Below, piece by piece: positions 48,776 through 56,072 of a DNA stretch of 64,000 bases. The stretch covers positions 42,540 through 106,539 of the forward strand of contig JAIEQJ010000048.1 in assembly GCA_019747815.1 (NCBI GenBank), in the 5' to 3' direction. The first letter of the stretch is position 1; every line of letters begins with the position of its first letter. This stretch comes from Hyphomonadaceae bacterium (GTDB taxonomy: Bacteria > Pseudomonadota > Alphaproteobacteria > Rhizobiales > Hyphomicrobiaceae). Under the pieces are notes generated by a model. That model saw nothing but the letters and a program-made list of their open reading frames with translations. It did no database searches and had not been told where the DNA came from. Position numbers and translations under genes: made by a program.

Positions 48776-48824
48776 TAGGGCAGCAGACGCTGATGCTGAA
48801 GCAAGCTTCTGCCCCTCACCCTAA

Positions 48825-48853
48825 CCCTCTCCCCATGAAGTATGGGGAGAGGG
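48825..48853. repeat. Palindromic hairpin, family B (copy 3)
   Basis: CCCTCTCCCCAT and ATGGGGAGAGGG form a perfect 12-bp stem with a 5-nt loop, ending 22 bp before the next gene. Confidence 0.85.
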
Positions 48854-48875
48854 AATCACGTTCGGAGCGAGAGGA

Positions 48876-49680
48876 ATGGCGTACGAAACCCTGATCGTCG
48901 AGCGCGACGGGCCGGTGATGAAGGTCACGCTCAACCGGCCGGATGCGCGCAATGCCCTGTCGCCGCAGATGCTGGCCGAGCTGGGCCAAGCCTTCGCCCA
49001 GGCGCGCGAGGACGAGGCGGTGCGCGTGCTCGTGCTGATTGGCGCGGGCGGCAACTTCTGCGCCGGCGGCGATTTCAAGGGCATGCAGCAGTCGCAAGCC
49101 GCGCAGGGCGGCGCGATGGCATCCACCGCGGCGTCCAATCGGCGGTTCGGTGCCTTCCTGGAGCAGGCGGACGCTTTCCCCAAGGCGCTCATCGCGCTGG
49201 TGGAGGGCGCCTGCATGGGCGGCGGCGTCGGCCTGGTTGCGGTGGCCGACTGGGTGATCGCCGACAGCGCCGCTCAGATCGGCACGCCCGAGGTGACGGT
49301 CGGGATCGTGCCGGCGCAGATCACGCCGTTCGTGGTGCAGCGGATCGGCACGGCGCATGCGCGCCGGCTCACCGCCTTCGGGCTCAGGCTCACTGCGCAG
49401 GAGGCCCACCGCATCGGGCTGGTGCATGAGGTGGCGGCCAACCACGGCGAGGTGCTGGAGATGGGTGCGGCGGCCATCAACCAGTGCCTGCGCTGTGCCC
49501 CTGGCGCGGTGGCCGAGACCAAGAAGCTGGTGCGCGCTTCTGCGCGAGGGGCTGGGCACGGTGCTCGACAGCGCATCGCACATGTTCGCGGCGGCGCTGG
49601 CGGGCGATGCCAAGGAGGGCATCCGTGCCTTTCTCGAGAAGCGCAAGCCGGCGTGGCTGAAGAAGATCGAGCGGTTGTGA
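48876..49680 (+). pseudogene. Enoyl-CoA hydratase family gene with a frameshift (AtuE position)
   Basis: The reading frame from ATG 48876 is a crotonase-family protein (NFCAGGDFKGM, ACMGGGVGLVAVADW, and E139 in TPEVTVGIVP) up to AVAETKKLVRA. There the frame is lost. The usual C-terminus (LLREGLGTVLDSASHMFAAA and KEGIRAFLEKRKPAWLKKIE) continues in another frame, ending at 49680. The break lies in the tgcgcgctt run near 49531-49540 and fits loss of one GC unit. The second catalytic Glu of classical hydratases aligns with Arg (R164), so a hydratase activity is not assured even if intact. Either a real mutation or a sequencing error is possible. Confidence 0.8.
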
Positions 49681-49709
49681 TGACGGCGAGGGCGGCGGCT
49701 AGTCCACGT

Positions 49710-49827
49710 TGTCATGCCGGAATTTCGCGGCAGGCGAAATATTCGGGAACCCGGAGTCGCGGAACGCGTGCGGAGTTTTTGATCCTGGGTCCCGGCTCTC
49801 GGGCTGACGCCCAAGGCTGGGATGACA
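49710..49827. repeat. Palindromic intergenic repeat, family A (copy 4)
   Basis: Arms tgtcatgccgg and ctgggatgaca are slightly degenerate. Its last bases supply an ATG (49822) in frame with the carboxylase alpha gene, three codons before the more likely start. Confidence 0.8.
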
Positions 49828-49830
49828 ATC

Positions 49831-51810
49831 ATGCCTGAGTTCAGCACCATCCTCATTGCCAATCGCGGCGAGATCGCGTGCCGGGTCATGCGCACGGCCA
49901 AGGCCATGGGCTATCGCACCGCGGCGGTCTACTCCGAGGCCGATGCGGACGCGCGGCACGTGCGCCTGGCCGATGTCGCCGCCGCGATCGGGCCGCCGGA
50001 AGCGCGGGCGAGCTATCTGAACGCCGATGCGATCATAGCGGCGGCCAGGCAGATGGGTGCCGAAGCGGTGCACCCGGGCTACGGCTTTCTGTCCGAGACT
50101 GCCGAGTTCGCGCAGGCGTGCGGGGATGCGGGCCTCATCTTCATCGGGCCGTCGCCGGCGGCGATCGCCGCCATGGGCAACAAGGCGGCCGCCAAGCGGC
50201 GCATGCTCGACGCCGGCGTGCCCTGCGTGCCGGGCTACCAGGGCGGCGATCAGTCGGACGAGACGCTCACACGCGAGGCGGAGCGCATCGGCTTTCCGGT
50301 GATGGTCAAGGCGGCCGGCGGCGGCGGCGGGCGCGGCATGCGGCTGGTGGCGGCAGGCCAGGATCTGGCGGCGGCGCTCAGGGGCGCGCGCGCGGAGGCG
50401 CAGAGCGCGTTCGGCTCGGGCGAGCTGATCCTCGAAAGGGCCGTCGTCGACGGCCGGCATGTCGAGGTCCAGGTGCTGGCCGACACCCACGGCACCGTCA
50501 TCCACCTGGGCGAGCGCGACTGCTCGGTGCAGCGGCGGCACCAGAAGGTGCTGGAGGAGGCCCCCTCGCCCGCCGTCGATGCCGATCTTCGCGCGCGCAT
50601 GGGCGCTGCCGCCGTCGCCGCCGCCAAGGCCATCGGCTATGTCAATGCCGGCACGGTCGAGTTTCTCTTGGGCGCCGACGGGGCGTTCTATTTCCTGGAG
50701 ATGAACACGCGGCTGCAGGTGGAGCATCCGGTCACCGAGATGGTGACCGGTCTCGATCTGGTGGAGCTGCAGATCCGCGTCGCGGCGGGCGAGCGGCTGC
50801 CGATCGGGCAGAACGAAGCACCCATTCTCGGGCATGCCATCGAGGCGCGGCTCTATGCCGAGGCCCCACACAAGGGCTTCCTGCCGCAGCCCGGGGAGCT
50901 TGCCGTCTGGCGGCCGCCCGGCGGCTTGGGCGTGCGCGTCGATCACGGCTTGAACGCAAGCCAGGCGATCAGCCCCTATTATGATCCCCTGCTCGCCAAG
51001 ATCATCGCCACCGGCGCCTCGCGCGAGGAGGCGCGGCGGCGGCTGGTGCGGGCGCTGGAGGGGACCATCGCCTTTGGCATAGCGACCAATCGCGCGTTCC
51101 TGATCGACGCTCTGAACCATCCGGAGTTCGTGGCCGGGGCGGCCACGACGCAGTTCATACCCAAGCATTTTGCCAAGATTGGTGCACCGGCCATCGATGC
51201 AGGTGTGCTCGGCCTTGCCGCCGTGCTCTGGTTCCGGATGAGCGCCAAGCGCAACGGCCATGATGCGCGATCGGCGTGGTCATCGAGCGGTGCGATTGCG
51301 TGGCCGCTCGTGCTGGAGACCCGCGGCAAGGCGACGGCCTGCGCCGTGACCGTGCTGGGCACCGATCGCTATCGTGTCGAGGTCGACGGCAACGCTGTCG
51401 AGATCGGCATTCCGGACCAGGGTGACAGTGCGGTGCGCTTCAGCGTGAACGGGCATGAGCAAAGCGCGGCGTATGCATTTGCCGGCGAGACGCTGCATCT
51501 CACATGCGGTGCGCTCGACTTGGCGGTGCGGGAGAGCCTCTATGCACCCCGCACCGGGGGCGGGGCCGCAGGGGATGCCGACACGGAGGTGCTGGCGCCG
51601 ATGAACGGCAAGGTGGTGGCGGTGCTCGTCAAGGAGGGCGATGCCGTCGCCAGGGGGCAGCGGCTGGTGATCGTGGAAGCCATGAAGATGCAGCACGAGA
51701 TGGCGGCGGGCGGGGCCGGCACCGTGGTGCGTCTGGCGGTCAAGCCGGGCGACCAGGTGGCGACGCGGCAGCTTCTGGTCGAGCTCAAGCCCACGGGGTC
51801 AGGCGCATGA
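49831..51810 (+). CDS. Acyl-CoA carboxylase alpha subunit (biotin carboxylase + BCCP)
   Basis: The 659-residue subunit carboxylates biotin with ATP and bicarbonate. The biotin carboxylase domain (about 1-445) shows ILIANRGEIACRVMRTAK, HPGYGFLSE, the ATP-grasp Gly-rich loop KAAGGGGGRGM, and EMNTRLQVEHPVTE. A linker of lower conservation follows. The C-terminal biotinyl domain has EAMKM with the biotinylated lysine at about K619. It partners the beta subunit at 45891. ATG 49831 (MPEFSTILIANRG) is the likely start, since the earlier ATG at 49822 is contributed by the repeat. The adjacent dehydrogenase gene overlaps its stop codon. Confidence 0.9.
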   Translation: MPEFSTILIANRGEIACRVMRTAKAMGYRTAAVYSEADADARHVRLADVAAAIGPPEARASYLNADAIIAAARQMGAEAVHPGYGFLSETAEFAQACGDAGLIFIGPSPAAIAAMGNKAAAKRRMLDAGVPCVPGYQGGDQSDETLTREAERIGFPVMVKAAGGGGGRGMRLVAAGQDLAAALRGARAEAQSAFGSGELILERAVVDGRHVEVQVLADTHGTVIHLGERDCSVQRRHQKVLEEAPSPAVDADLRARMGAAAVAAAKAIGYVNAGTVEFLLGADGAFYFLEMNTRLQVEHPVTEMVTGLDLVELQIRVAAGERLPIGQNEAPILGHAIEARLYAEAPHKGFLPQPGELAVWRPPGGLGVRVDHGLNASQAISPYYDPLLAKIIATGASREEARRRLVRALEGTIAFGIATNRAFLIDALNHPEFVAGAATTQFIPKHFAKIGAPAIDAGVLGLAAVLWFRMSAKRNGHDARSAWSSSGAIAWPLVLETRGKATACAVTVLGTDRYRVEVDGNAVEIGIPDQGDSAVRFSVNGHEQSAAYAFAGETLHLTCGALDLAVRESLYAPRTGGGAAGDADTEVLAPMNGKVVAVLVKEGDAVARGQRLVIVEAMKMQHEMAAGGAGTVVRLAVKPGDQVATRQLLVELKPTGSGA

Positions 51811-52967
51811 CGGGACGAGCGGCAAGCGAGGCGAGCTCACCCTACTACACGCCGGAGCATGCCGCGTTCCGCGAGACCGTCCGGCGCTTCGTCGCACGCG
51901 AGATCGAGCCGTTTGCCACCCAGTGGGACGAGGCCGGCACGTTTCCGCGCGAGCTCTACAAGAAGGCGGCCGCCGTCGGCGTGCTGGGGCTCGGCTTCCC
52001 GGAAGAGTACGGCGGCATCGCGTGCGATCGCTTCTATCGGCTGATCTGGGCGCAGGAGCTGGCGCGCGCCGGCTCGGGCGGCATTTCCGCCTCGCTAAAC
52101 AGCCACACCATCGGCGCGCCGCCCATCGTTCGCTTCGGCTCCGAGGCGATGAAACGGCGCGTGCTGCCGCCGATCCTGGCTGGTGAGAAGATTTCCGCGC
52201 TCGCCATCACGGAGCCCAGTGCCGGCTCCGATGTCGCCAGCATCAGGACGACGGCGCGCCGCGACGGCGATCACTACATCGTGCATGGGGAGAAGACCTT
52301 CATCACCTCGGGCCTGCGTGCCGATTTCTATACCGTTGCCGTGCGCACCGGCGGCCCGGGCATGGGCGGGCTGTCGCTGCTGCTGATCGAGCGCGACACG
52401 CCGGGCTTCACGCGCACGCCGCTGAAGAAGATGGGCTGGTGGGCCTCCGACACCGCGACGCTGCACTTCGACGATGCCAGAGTGCCGGTCGAGAACCTGA
52501 TCGGGCCGGAGAACGGCGGCTTCAAGGTGATCATGGGCAATTTCAACGACGAGCGGCTCGGCATGGCCACCGGCGCCAACGGCTTTGCGCGCGTGGCCAC
52601 CGAGGAGGCGCTGGCCTATGCCCGGCTGCGCGAGACGTTCGGCAGGACCCTGATCGTCAACCAGGTGATCCGCCACAAGCTGGTCGACATGCTGCAGCGC
52701 GTGACCGCGACGCAGGCGCTGATCGAGCTCATCGCCTGGCGCGTCGACCGCGGCGACTATGTGGTGCCCGAGCTGTGCATGCTGAAGAACCAGGCCACGC
52801 AGACGCTGGCATTCTGCGCCTCCGAGGCCGTGCAGATCTTCGGCGGCGCGGGCTTCATGCGTGGAGCCAAGGTGGAGCGCATCTATCGCGAGGTGAAGGT
52901 CAACGCCATCGGCGGCGGGGCCGAGGAGATCATGAAGGATCTGGTCGCGCGGCAGCTGGGATGGTGA
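51807..52967 (+). CDS. Acyl-CoA dehydrogenase (second copy in the cluster)
   Basis: The 386-residue flavoenzyme has PEEYGGIACDR, the beta-domain motif AITEPSAGSDVASIRT, and the C-terminal EAVQIFGGAGFMRGAKVER. Helix G reads NFNDERLGMATGA, placing a candidate catalytic Glu as in isovaleryl/long-chain-type enzymes; the C-terminal site reads IGGGAEEIM. It overlaps the alpha-subunit stop codon by 4 bp (ATGA). It is about as long as the first dehydrogenase but clearly different in sequence, so the two may act on different intermediates. Confidence 0.9.
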   Translation: MTGRAASEASSPYYTPEHAAFRETVRRFVAREIEPFATQWDEAGTFPRELYKKAAAVGVLGLGFPEEYGGIACDRFYRLIWAQELARAGSGGISASLNSHTIGAPPIVRFGSEAMKRRVLPPILAGEKISALAITEPSAGSDVASIRTTARRDGDHYIVHGEKTFITSGLRADFYTVAVRTGGPGMGGLSLLLIERDTPGFTRTPLKKMGWWASDTATLHFDDARVPVENLIGPENGGFKVIMGNFNDERLGMATGANGFARVATEEALAYARLRETFGRTLIVNQVIRHKLVDMLQRVTATQALIELIAWRVDRGDYVVPELCMLKNQATQTLAFCASEAVQIFGGAGFMRGAKVERIYREVKVNAIGGGAEEIMKDLVARQLGW

Positions 52968-53085
52968 ACACGACCCCCTTCTTGGAGCTGCCGACACGCG
53001 AACTGGGCAGGGAGTGCGCTGGTGGAACAGATAGGCTGGAGGTCTCGGCCCGTCCTTTGACAGGCTCAGGACCGGGAGGAATGAA

Positions 53086-53223
53086 ATGAGCACCAAAGCC
53101 GTCATCACCTGCGCGCTGACCGGCGTGCTCACCGACCCGAGGCAGCATCCCGTGCCGGTGACGCCCGAGGCGATGGCGCGCGAGGGGGAGCTGGCAGTGT
53201 TGGGACGCGCGTCGAAAACCTGA
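53086..53223 (+). pseudogene. Truncated duplicate of the BKACE gene 5' end
   Basis: The first 100 bp (53086-53185) match the start of the BKACE gene (53887-53986) with a single difference (Glu codon to Ala codon). The frame then runs out of similarity and stops at 53221-53223 after 45 codons. GGGAGG lies upstream, so this fragment holds the original ribosome binding site and would be translated in place of the full gene. It marks the left edge of the inserted toxin-antitoxin pair. Confidence 0.9.
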
Positions 53224-53229
53224 TACGAT
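53200..53229 (+). promoter_or_regulatory. Possible promoter of the MntA-HepT pair
   Basis: TTGGGA at 53200 and TACGAT at 53224 are separated by 18 bp. The predicted start of transcription would fall at or near ATG 53236, so the mRNA may be leaderless; no ribosome binding site is seen. Confidence 0.3.
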
Positions 53230-53235
53230 GAATCC

Positions 53236-53532
53236 ATGAGCCGTGAAGAGATTATTGCAAGGATACTCAGGAACGCCGACGCCATCCGGGCGCTGGGCGC
53301 AGGCTCGCTCTATCTCTACGGATCACACGCCCGCGGTGAGGCCGGACCGGGGTCGGACGTCGATGTGTTCGTCGATCGCGATCCGACGAAACATTTCGGC
53401 TTCATTGAGCTGACGGAGCTCGAGTTTCTGCTGCGCGACATCCTCGGTGCGGACGTGGACGTTTCCACGCGGACGGCGCTGCATCCGACGATCAGCGCCG
53501 ACATCGAAAAGACCGCGATCAAGGTGCTGTGA
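53236..53532 (+). CDS. mntA: MntA-type minimal nucleotidyltransferase antitoxin
   Basis: The 98-residue protein has the complete MNT signature GSx10DxD: G29, S30, D41 and D43 in LYGSHARGEAGPGSDVDVFVD-like sequence. In MntA-HepT systems this protein AMPylates and thereby neutralises the HEPN toxin. The downstream HEPN gene overlaps its stop codon. The gene pair interrupts the acyl-CoA operon between the second dehydrogenase and BKACE. Confidence 0.88.
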   Translation: MSREEIIARILRNADAIRALGAGSLYLYGSHARGEAGPGSDVDVFVDRDPTKHFGFIELTELEFLLRDILGADVDVSTRTALHPTISADIEKTAIKVL

Positions 53533-53876
53533 TGGCTGGGCGTTCCGTGCGTCCACGGCTGCAGGACATCCTGGACCATATCGCCATTGTGAATGGTGCG
53601 ATCGCGGGTCGCGATCTGGCGTCGTTTGCGAGCGACCCGGTGCTGCGGCTCGCGATTGAGCGCGCAATCGAGATTATCTCGGAAGCCGTTCGGCACATTC
53701 CACAAGAGCAGTGCGACAAGCATCCAGATATGCCCTGGCGCAACATCATGGCTATCGGTAACAAGTTGCGCCACGAGTATCAGCGCGTCGATCCCGACAT
53801 CATCTGGGAAATCGCGCACAAGCACTTGGGCGAGCTGCAGCCGGTCATCGAGGCGATCCGCGCCGACCTGCCGTGA
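53532..53876 (+). CDS. hepT: HepT-like HEPN-domain toxin (DUF86)
   Basis: The 114-residue all-helical protein fits DUF86/HepT. The conserved C-terminal stretch reads WRNIMAIGNKLRHEYQRVD. HEPN toxins use an Rx4-6H motif to cleave RNA; here the usual Arg position reads Gly in IGNKLRHEY, though WRNI lies further upstream. It is paired with MntA, whose AMPylation target is the Tyr after the His (HEY). GTG 53529 before ATG 53532 is an alternative start. Its stop is 10 bp before the BKACE start. Confidence 0.85.
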   Translation: MAGRSVRPRLQDILDHIAIVNGAIAGRDLASFASDPVLRLAIERAIEIISEAVRHIPQEQCDKHPDMPWRNIMAIGNKLRHEYQRVDPDIIWEIAHKHLGELQPVIEAIRADLP

Positions 53877-53886
53877 GGAGCCCGTG

Positions 53887-54750
53887 ATGAGCACCAAAGC
53901 CGTCATCACCTGCGCGCTGACCGGCGTGCTCACCGACCCGAGGCAGCATCCCGTGCCGGTGACGCCCGAGGAGATGGCGCGCGAGGCCAAGGCCGCCTTC
54001 GCTGCGGGGGCCGCGGTCATGCATGTCCACTTTCGCCAGCAGGGCCCGGGCCAGGGGCATCTGCCGTCGTGGGAGCCCGAGGTGGCGAGCACCATCATGC
54101 AGGCCATCCGCGAGGCCTGCCCCGGCGTGATCCTCAACCAGTCGACGGGCACCATGGGACCCGACATCAGCGGGCCGCTTGCCTGCCTCGCCGCGGTGCA
54201 GCCCGAGATCGCCGCCTGCAACGCCGGCTCGCTCAACTATCTCAAGGTCAAGGCCGACGGCTCCTGGGCCTGGCCGCCCAGGCTGTTCGACAACCCCGTC
54301 GACAAGGTGCGCGCCTACCTCGAGGTGATGGCCAGGACCGGCACCAAGCCCGAGTTCGAGTGCTTCGACACCGGCATCGTGCGCTGCGTGGAGATGTACG
54401 TCAGGAACGGCATGTATGCGGGCAAGCCGCAGTACAACTTCGTGATGGGCGTGGAGTCCGGCATGCCGGCCGATCCGGCCCTGCTGCCGATCCTGCAGGG
54501 GCTCGTCATGGAAGGCTGCGCCTGGCAGGTGACGGCCATCGGCCGCGCCAACATCTGGGCGCTGCACGCCCGCGCCGCCGAGCTTGGCGGCCATCTGCGC
54601 ACGGGGCTGGAGGATACCTTCTATCTGCCCGACGGCCGCAAGGCGCGCTCGAACGGCGAGCTGGTGGAGGCGCTGGCAAGATGCGCCGAGGCCGCCGGCC
54701 GGCAGGTGGCAACGCCGACCGAGGCGCGGGCTCTCATGGGACTCGATTGA
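53887..54750 (+). CDS. Beta-keto acid cleavage enzyme family protein (BKACE, DUF849)
   Basis: The 287-residue TIM-barrel protein fits the BKACE/Kce family, which cleaves a beta-keto acid with acetyl-CoA to acetoacetate and a new acyl-CoA. Zinc ligands H46 and H48 in MHVHFR match the numbering in Kce, and the glutamate zinc ligand corresponds to E242 in GLEDTFYLPDGR. The SxxCNAGS and NQSTG segments are also kept. Its first 100 bp are duplicated at 53086, flanking the inserted toxin-antitoxin genes. No HMG-CoA lyase is present in this cluster, so BKACE may supply the final cleavage. Its stop codon lies in a 15-bp tandem repeat. Confidence 0.87.
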   Translation: MSTKAVITCALTGVLTDPRQHPVPVTPEEMAREAKAAFAAGAAVMHVHFRQQGPGQGHLPSWEPEVASTIMQAIREACPGVILNQSTGTMGPDISGPLACLAAVQPEIAACNAGSLNYLKVKADGSWAWPPRLFDNPVDKVRAYLEVMARTGTKPEFECFDTGIVRCVEMYVRNGMYAGKPQYNFVMGVESGMPADPALLPILQGLVMEGCAWQVTAIGRANIWALHARAAELGGHLRTGLEDTFYLPDGRKARSNGELVEALARCAEAAGRQVATPTEARALMGLD

Positions 54751-54801
54751 GGCGGCCTCGATTGAGGCGTGCTCGATTGAGGCGTGCTCGATTGAGGCCG
54801 C
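54742..54801. repeat. 15-bp tandem repeat covering the BKACE stop codon
   Basis: Four units of ctcgattgaggcgtg (the outer two with differing last bases) run head to tail. The first unit contains the last codons and stop of the BKACE gene (CTC GAT TGA). Confidence 0.85.
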
Positions 54802-54806
54802 GGCCT

Positions 54807-56009
54807 CTACAGGGTGGTCAGGAAGACGTAGAGCACCGCGCCGAGCACCCAGGACAGGGCGAAGCCGGCGAGGAAGCTGCCGACGGCGGCGACAGGTGAG
54901 CGGCGAGGCAGCGCACTCTCCTCGACCGCATACGACGGGGCACCCGCAGCCTGCGGAGCCGCCATCATGGGGGGCGGTGCGATCGGCCGGTGGGCTGGCG
55001 GCCGATAGGCCGGGACCGGCGGCGGGTCGGCGCGCTCGGGGCGGCCTCTCGGTTGAGTGGGCGAGGTGATGAGGCCGGGCTCGGGCATTTTGTGCACGAG
55101 CAGGCGCTTCAGGTTCTCAAGCGCCGCTTCGGTGGCGCTGGCTTCCGCGGCAATTCTGGCAGCCGCATCCTGCAGCGCCTCGGGATGGGCTGTCGGCGCG
55201 TCCGCACGGGGTGTCGCTCCAGCCTCCTGCGGGGTCTCGGGCACAGCCGCAATCGGTGGCGCGGGGACGCCGGCTTCCGCCGCAGGCTCCCCGCCGATCT
55301 TGGGCGGCGCGGGTGACAGGGGCTCGAGCCTCGGCGGTGCGGCGGCCGGTGCCGGGGGCGGCTGCTCGCCGTCGACGGCAAGCGTGTAGGGCAGCAGGAT
55401 GCTACTGGCAAACGCGTCCGGCGCGGGCGCGGGTGGAGCCTCCCGGGCAGCCGCCTCGGCCGCCCGTTCGGCGGCATCCAACGCGCTGAAGATCGGCGAC
55501 ACCTCGAGCTGGATGTCGGCGGCCCTGGGCTCGTCCGCATCCTGAAGCGGCTGCTGGCCGGAACCGCTCTCATCCGTGCGCTGCGCCGGCGGCTCGAGAT
55601 CGAAAGGTGTTGATCCTACAATCAGGGATGGCGCTGCTGGCGCGTCGATCAGGTCGGGAGCGATGGGGTCTGCTACGAGCGGCAGCGGCGGGAAGGCCGG
55701 GAGGCGCGCATCGGATGGCGGCACGTCGGGCAGCGGCTGCAGCGCTATGGGCGCGGCGGTTGCAACCTGAGCGTCATCCGGGCTTGCGCCGGCCTCCGGG
55801 GCATCGGGGGGGCTGGCCTGGGCTTGTTCATTGACAGCCGCCTCCGGGGAGGACGCGGGCTCTTCCTTGGGTGGGTGTGCGCCCACTCCCGGGTAGGGCG
55901 CGGCAGGGATGATGTCGGCGTCGCCGACAGCGTCGGCGGGCGGGTCGCACTTCCTATCGCCGATCTGCTCGCCGATCTGCGGCGGCCATTGCGCATCCGA
56001 CATCGCCAT
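54807..56009 (-). CDS. Proline/alanine-rich protein with C-terminal membrane helix
   Basis: The 400-residue product is almost entirely low complexity, rich in Pro, Ala and acidic residues. A short helical stretch lies near 285-305 (AARIAAEASATEAALENLKR), and one transmembrane segment lies at the C-terminus (VGSFLAGFALSWVLGAVLYV, about 375-395), ending in a few residues. That would make it a tail-anchored protein exposed mostly to the cytoplasm. I recognise no family. The next gene upstream on the same strand encodes a membrane coiled-coil protein, so the two may work together. ATG 56003 is an alternative start. Confidence 0.65.
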   Translation of the reverse strand: MAMSDAQWPPQIGEQIGDRKCDPPADAVGDADIIPAAPYPGVGAHPPKEEPASSPEAAVNEQAQASPPDAPEAGASPDDAQVATAAPIALQPLPDVPPSDARLPAFPPLPLVADPIAPDLIDAPAAPSLIVGSTPFDLEPPAQRTDESGSGQQPLQDADEPRAADIQLEVSPIFSALDAAERAAEAAAREAPPAPAPDAFASSILLPYTLAVDGEQPPPAPAAAPPRLEPLSPAPPKIGGEPAAEAGVPAPPIAAVPETPQEAGATPRADAPTAHPEALQDAAARIAAEASATEAALENLKRLLVHKMPEPGLITSPTQPRGRPERADPPPVPAYRPPAHRPIAPPPMMAAPQAAGAPSYAVEESALPRRSPVAAVGSFLAGFALSWVLGAVLYVFLTTL

Positions 56010-56072
56010 ACCCTCAGGGCTTCACCCAACCGCGCCCGCCCGCGCGGCTGGGCCGTCCCGCTCGCGCCGATC

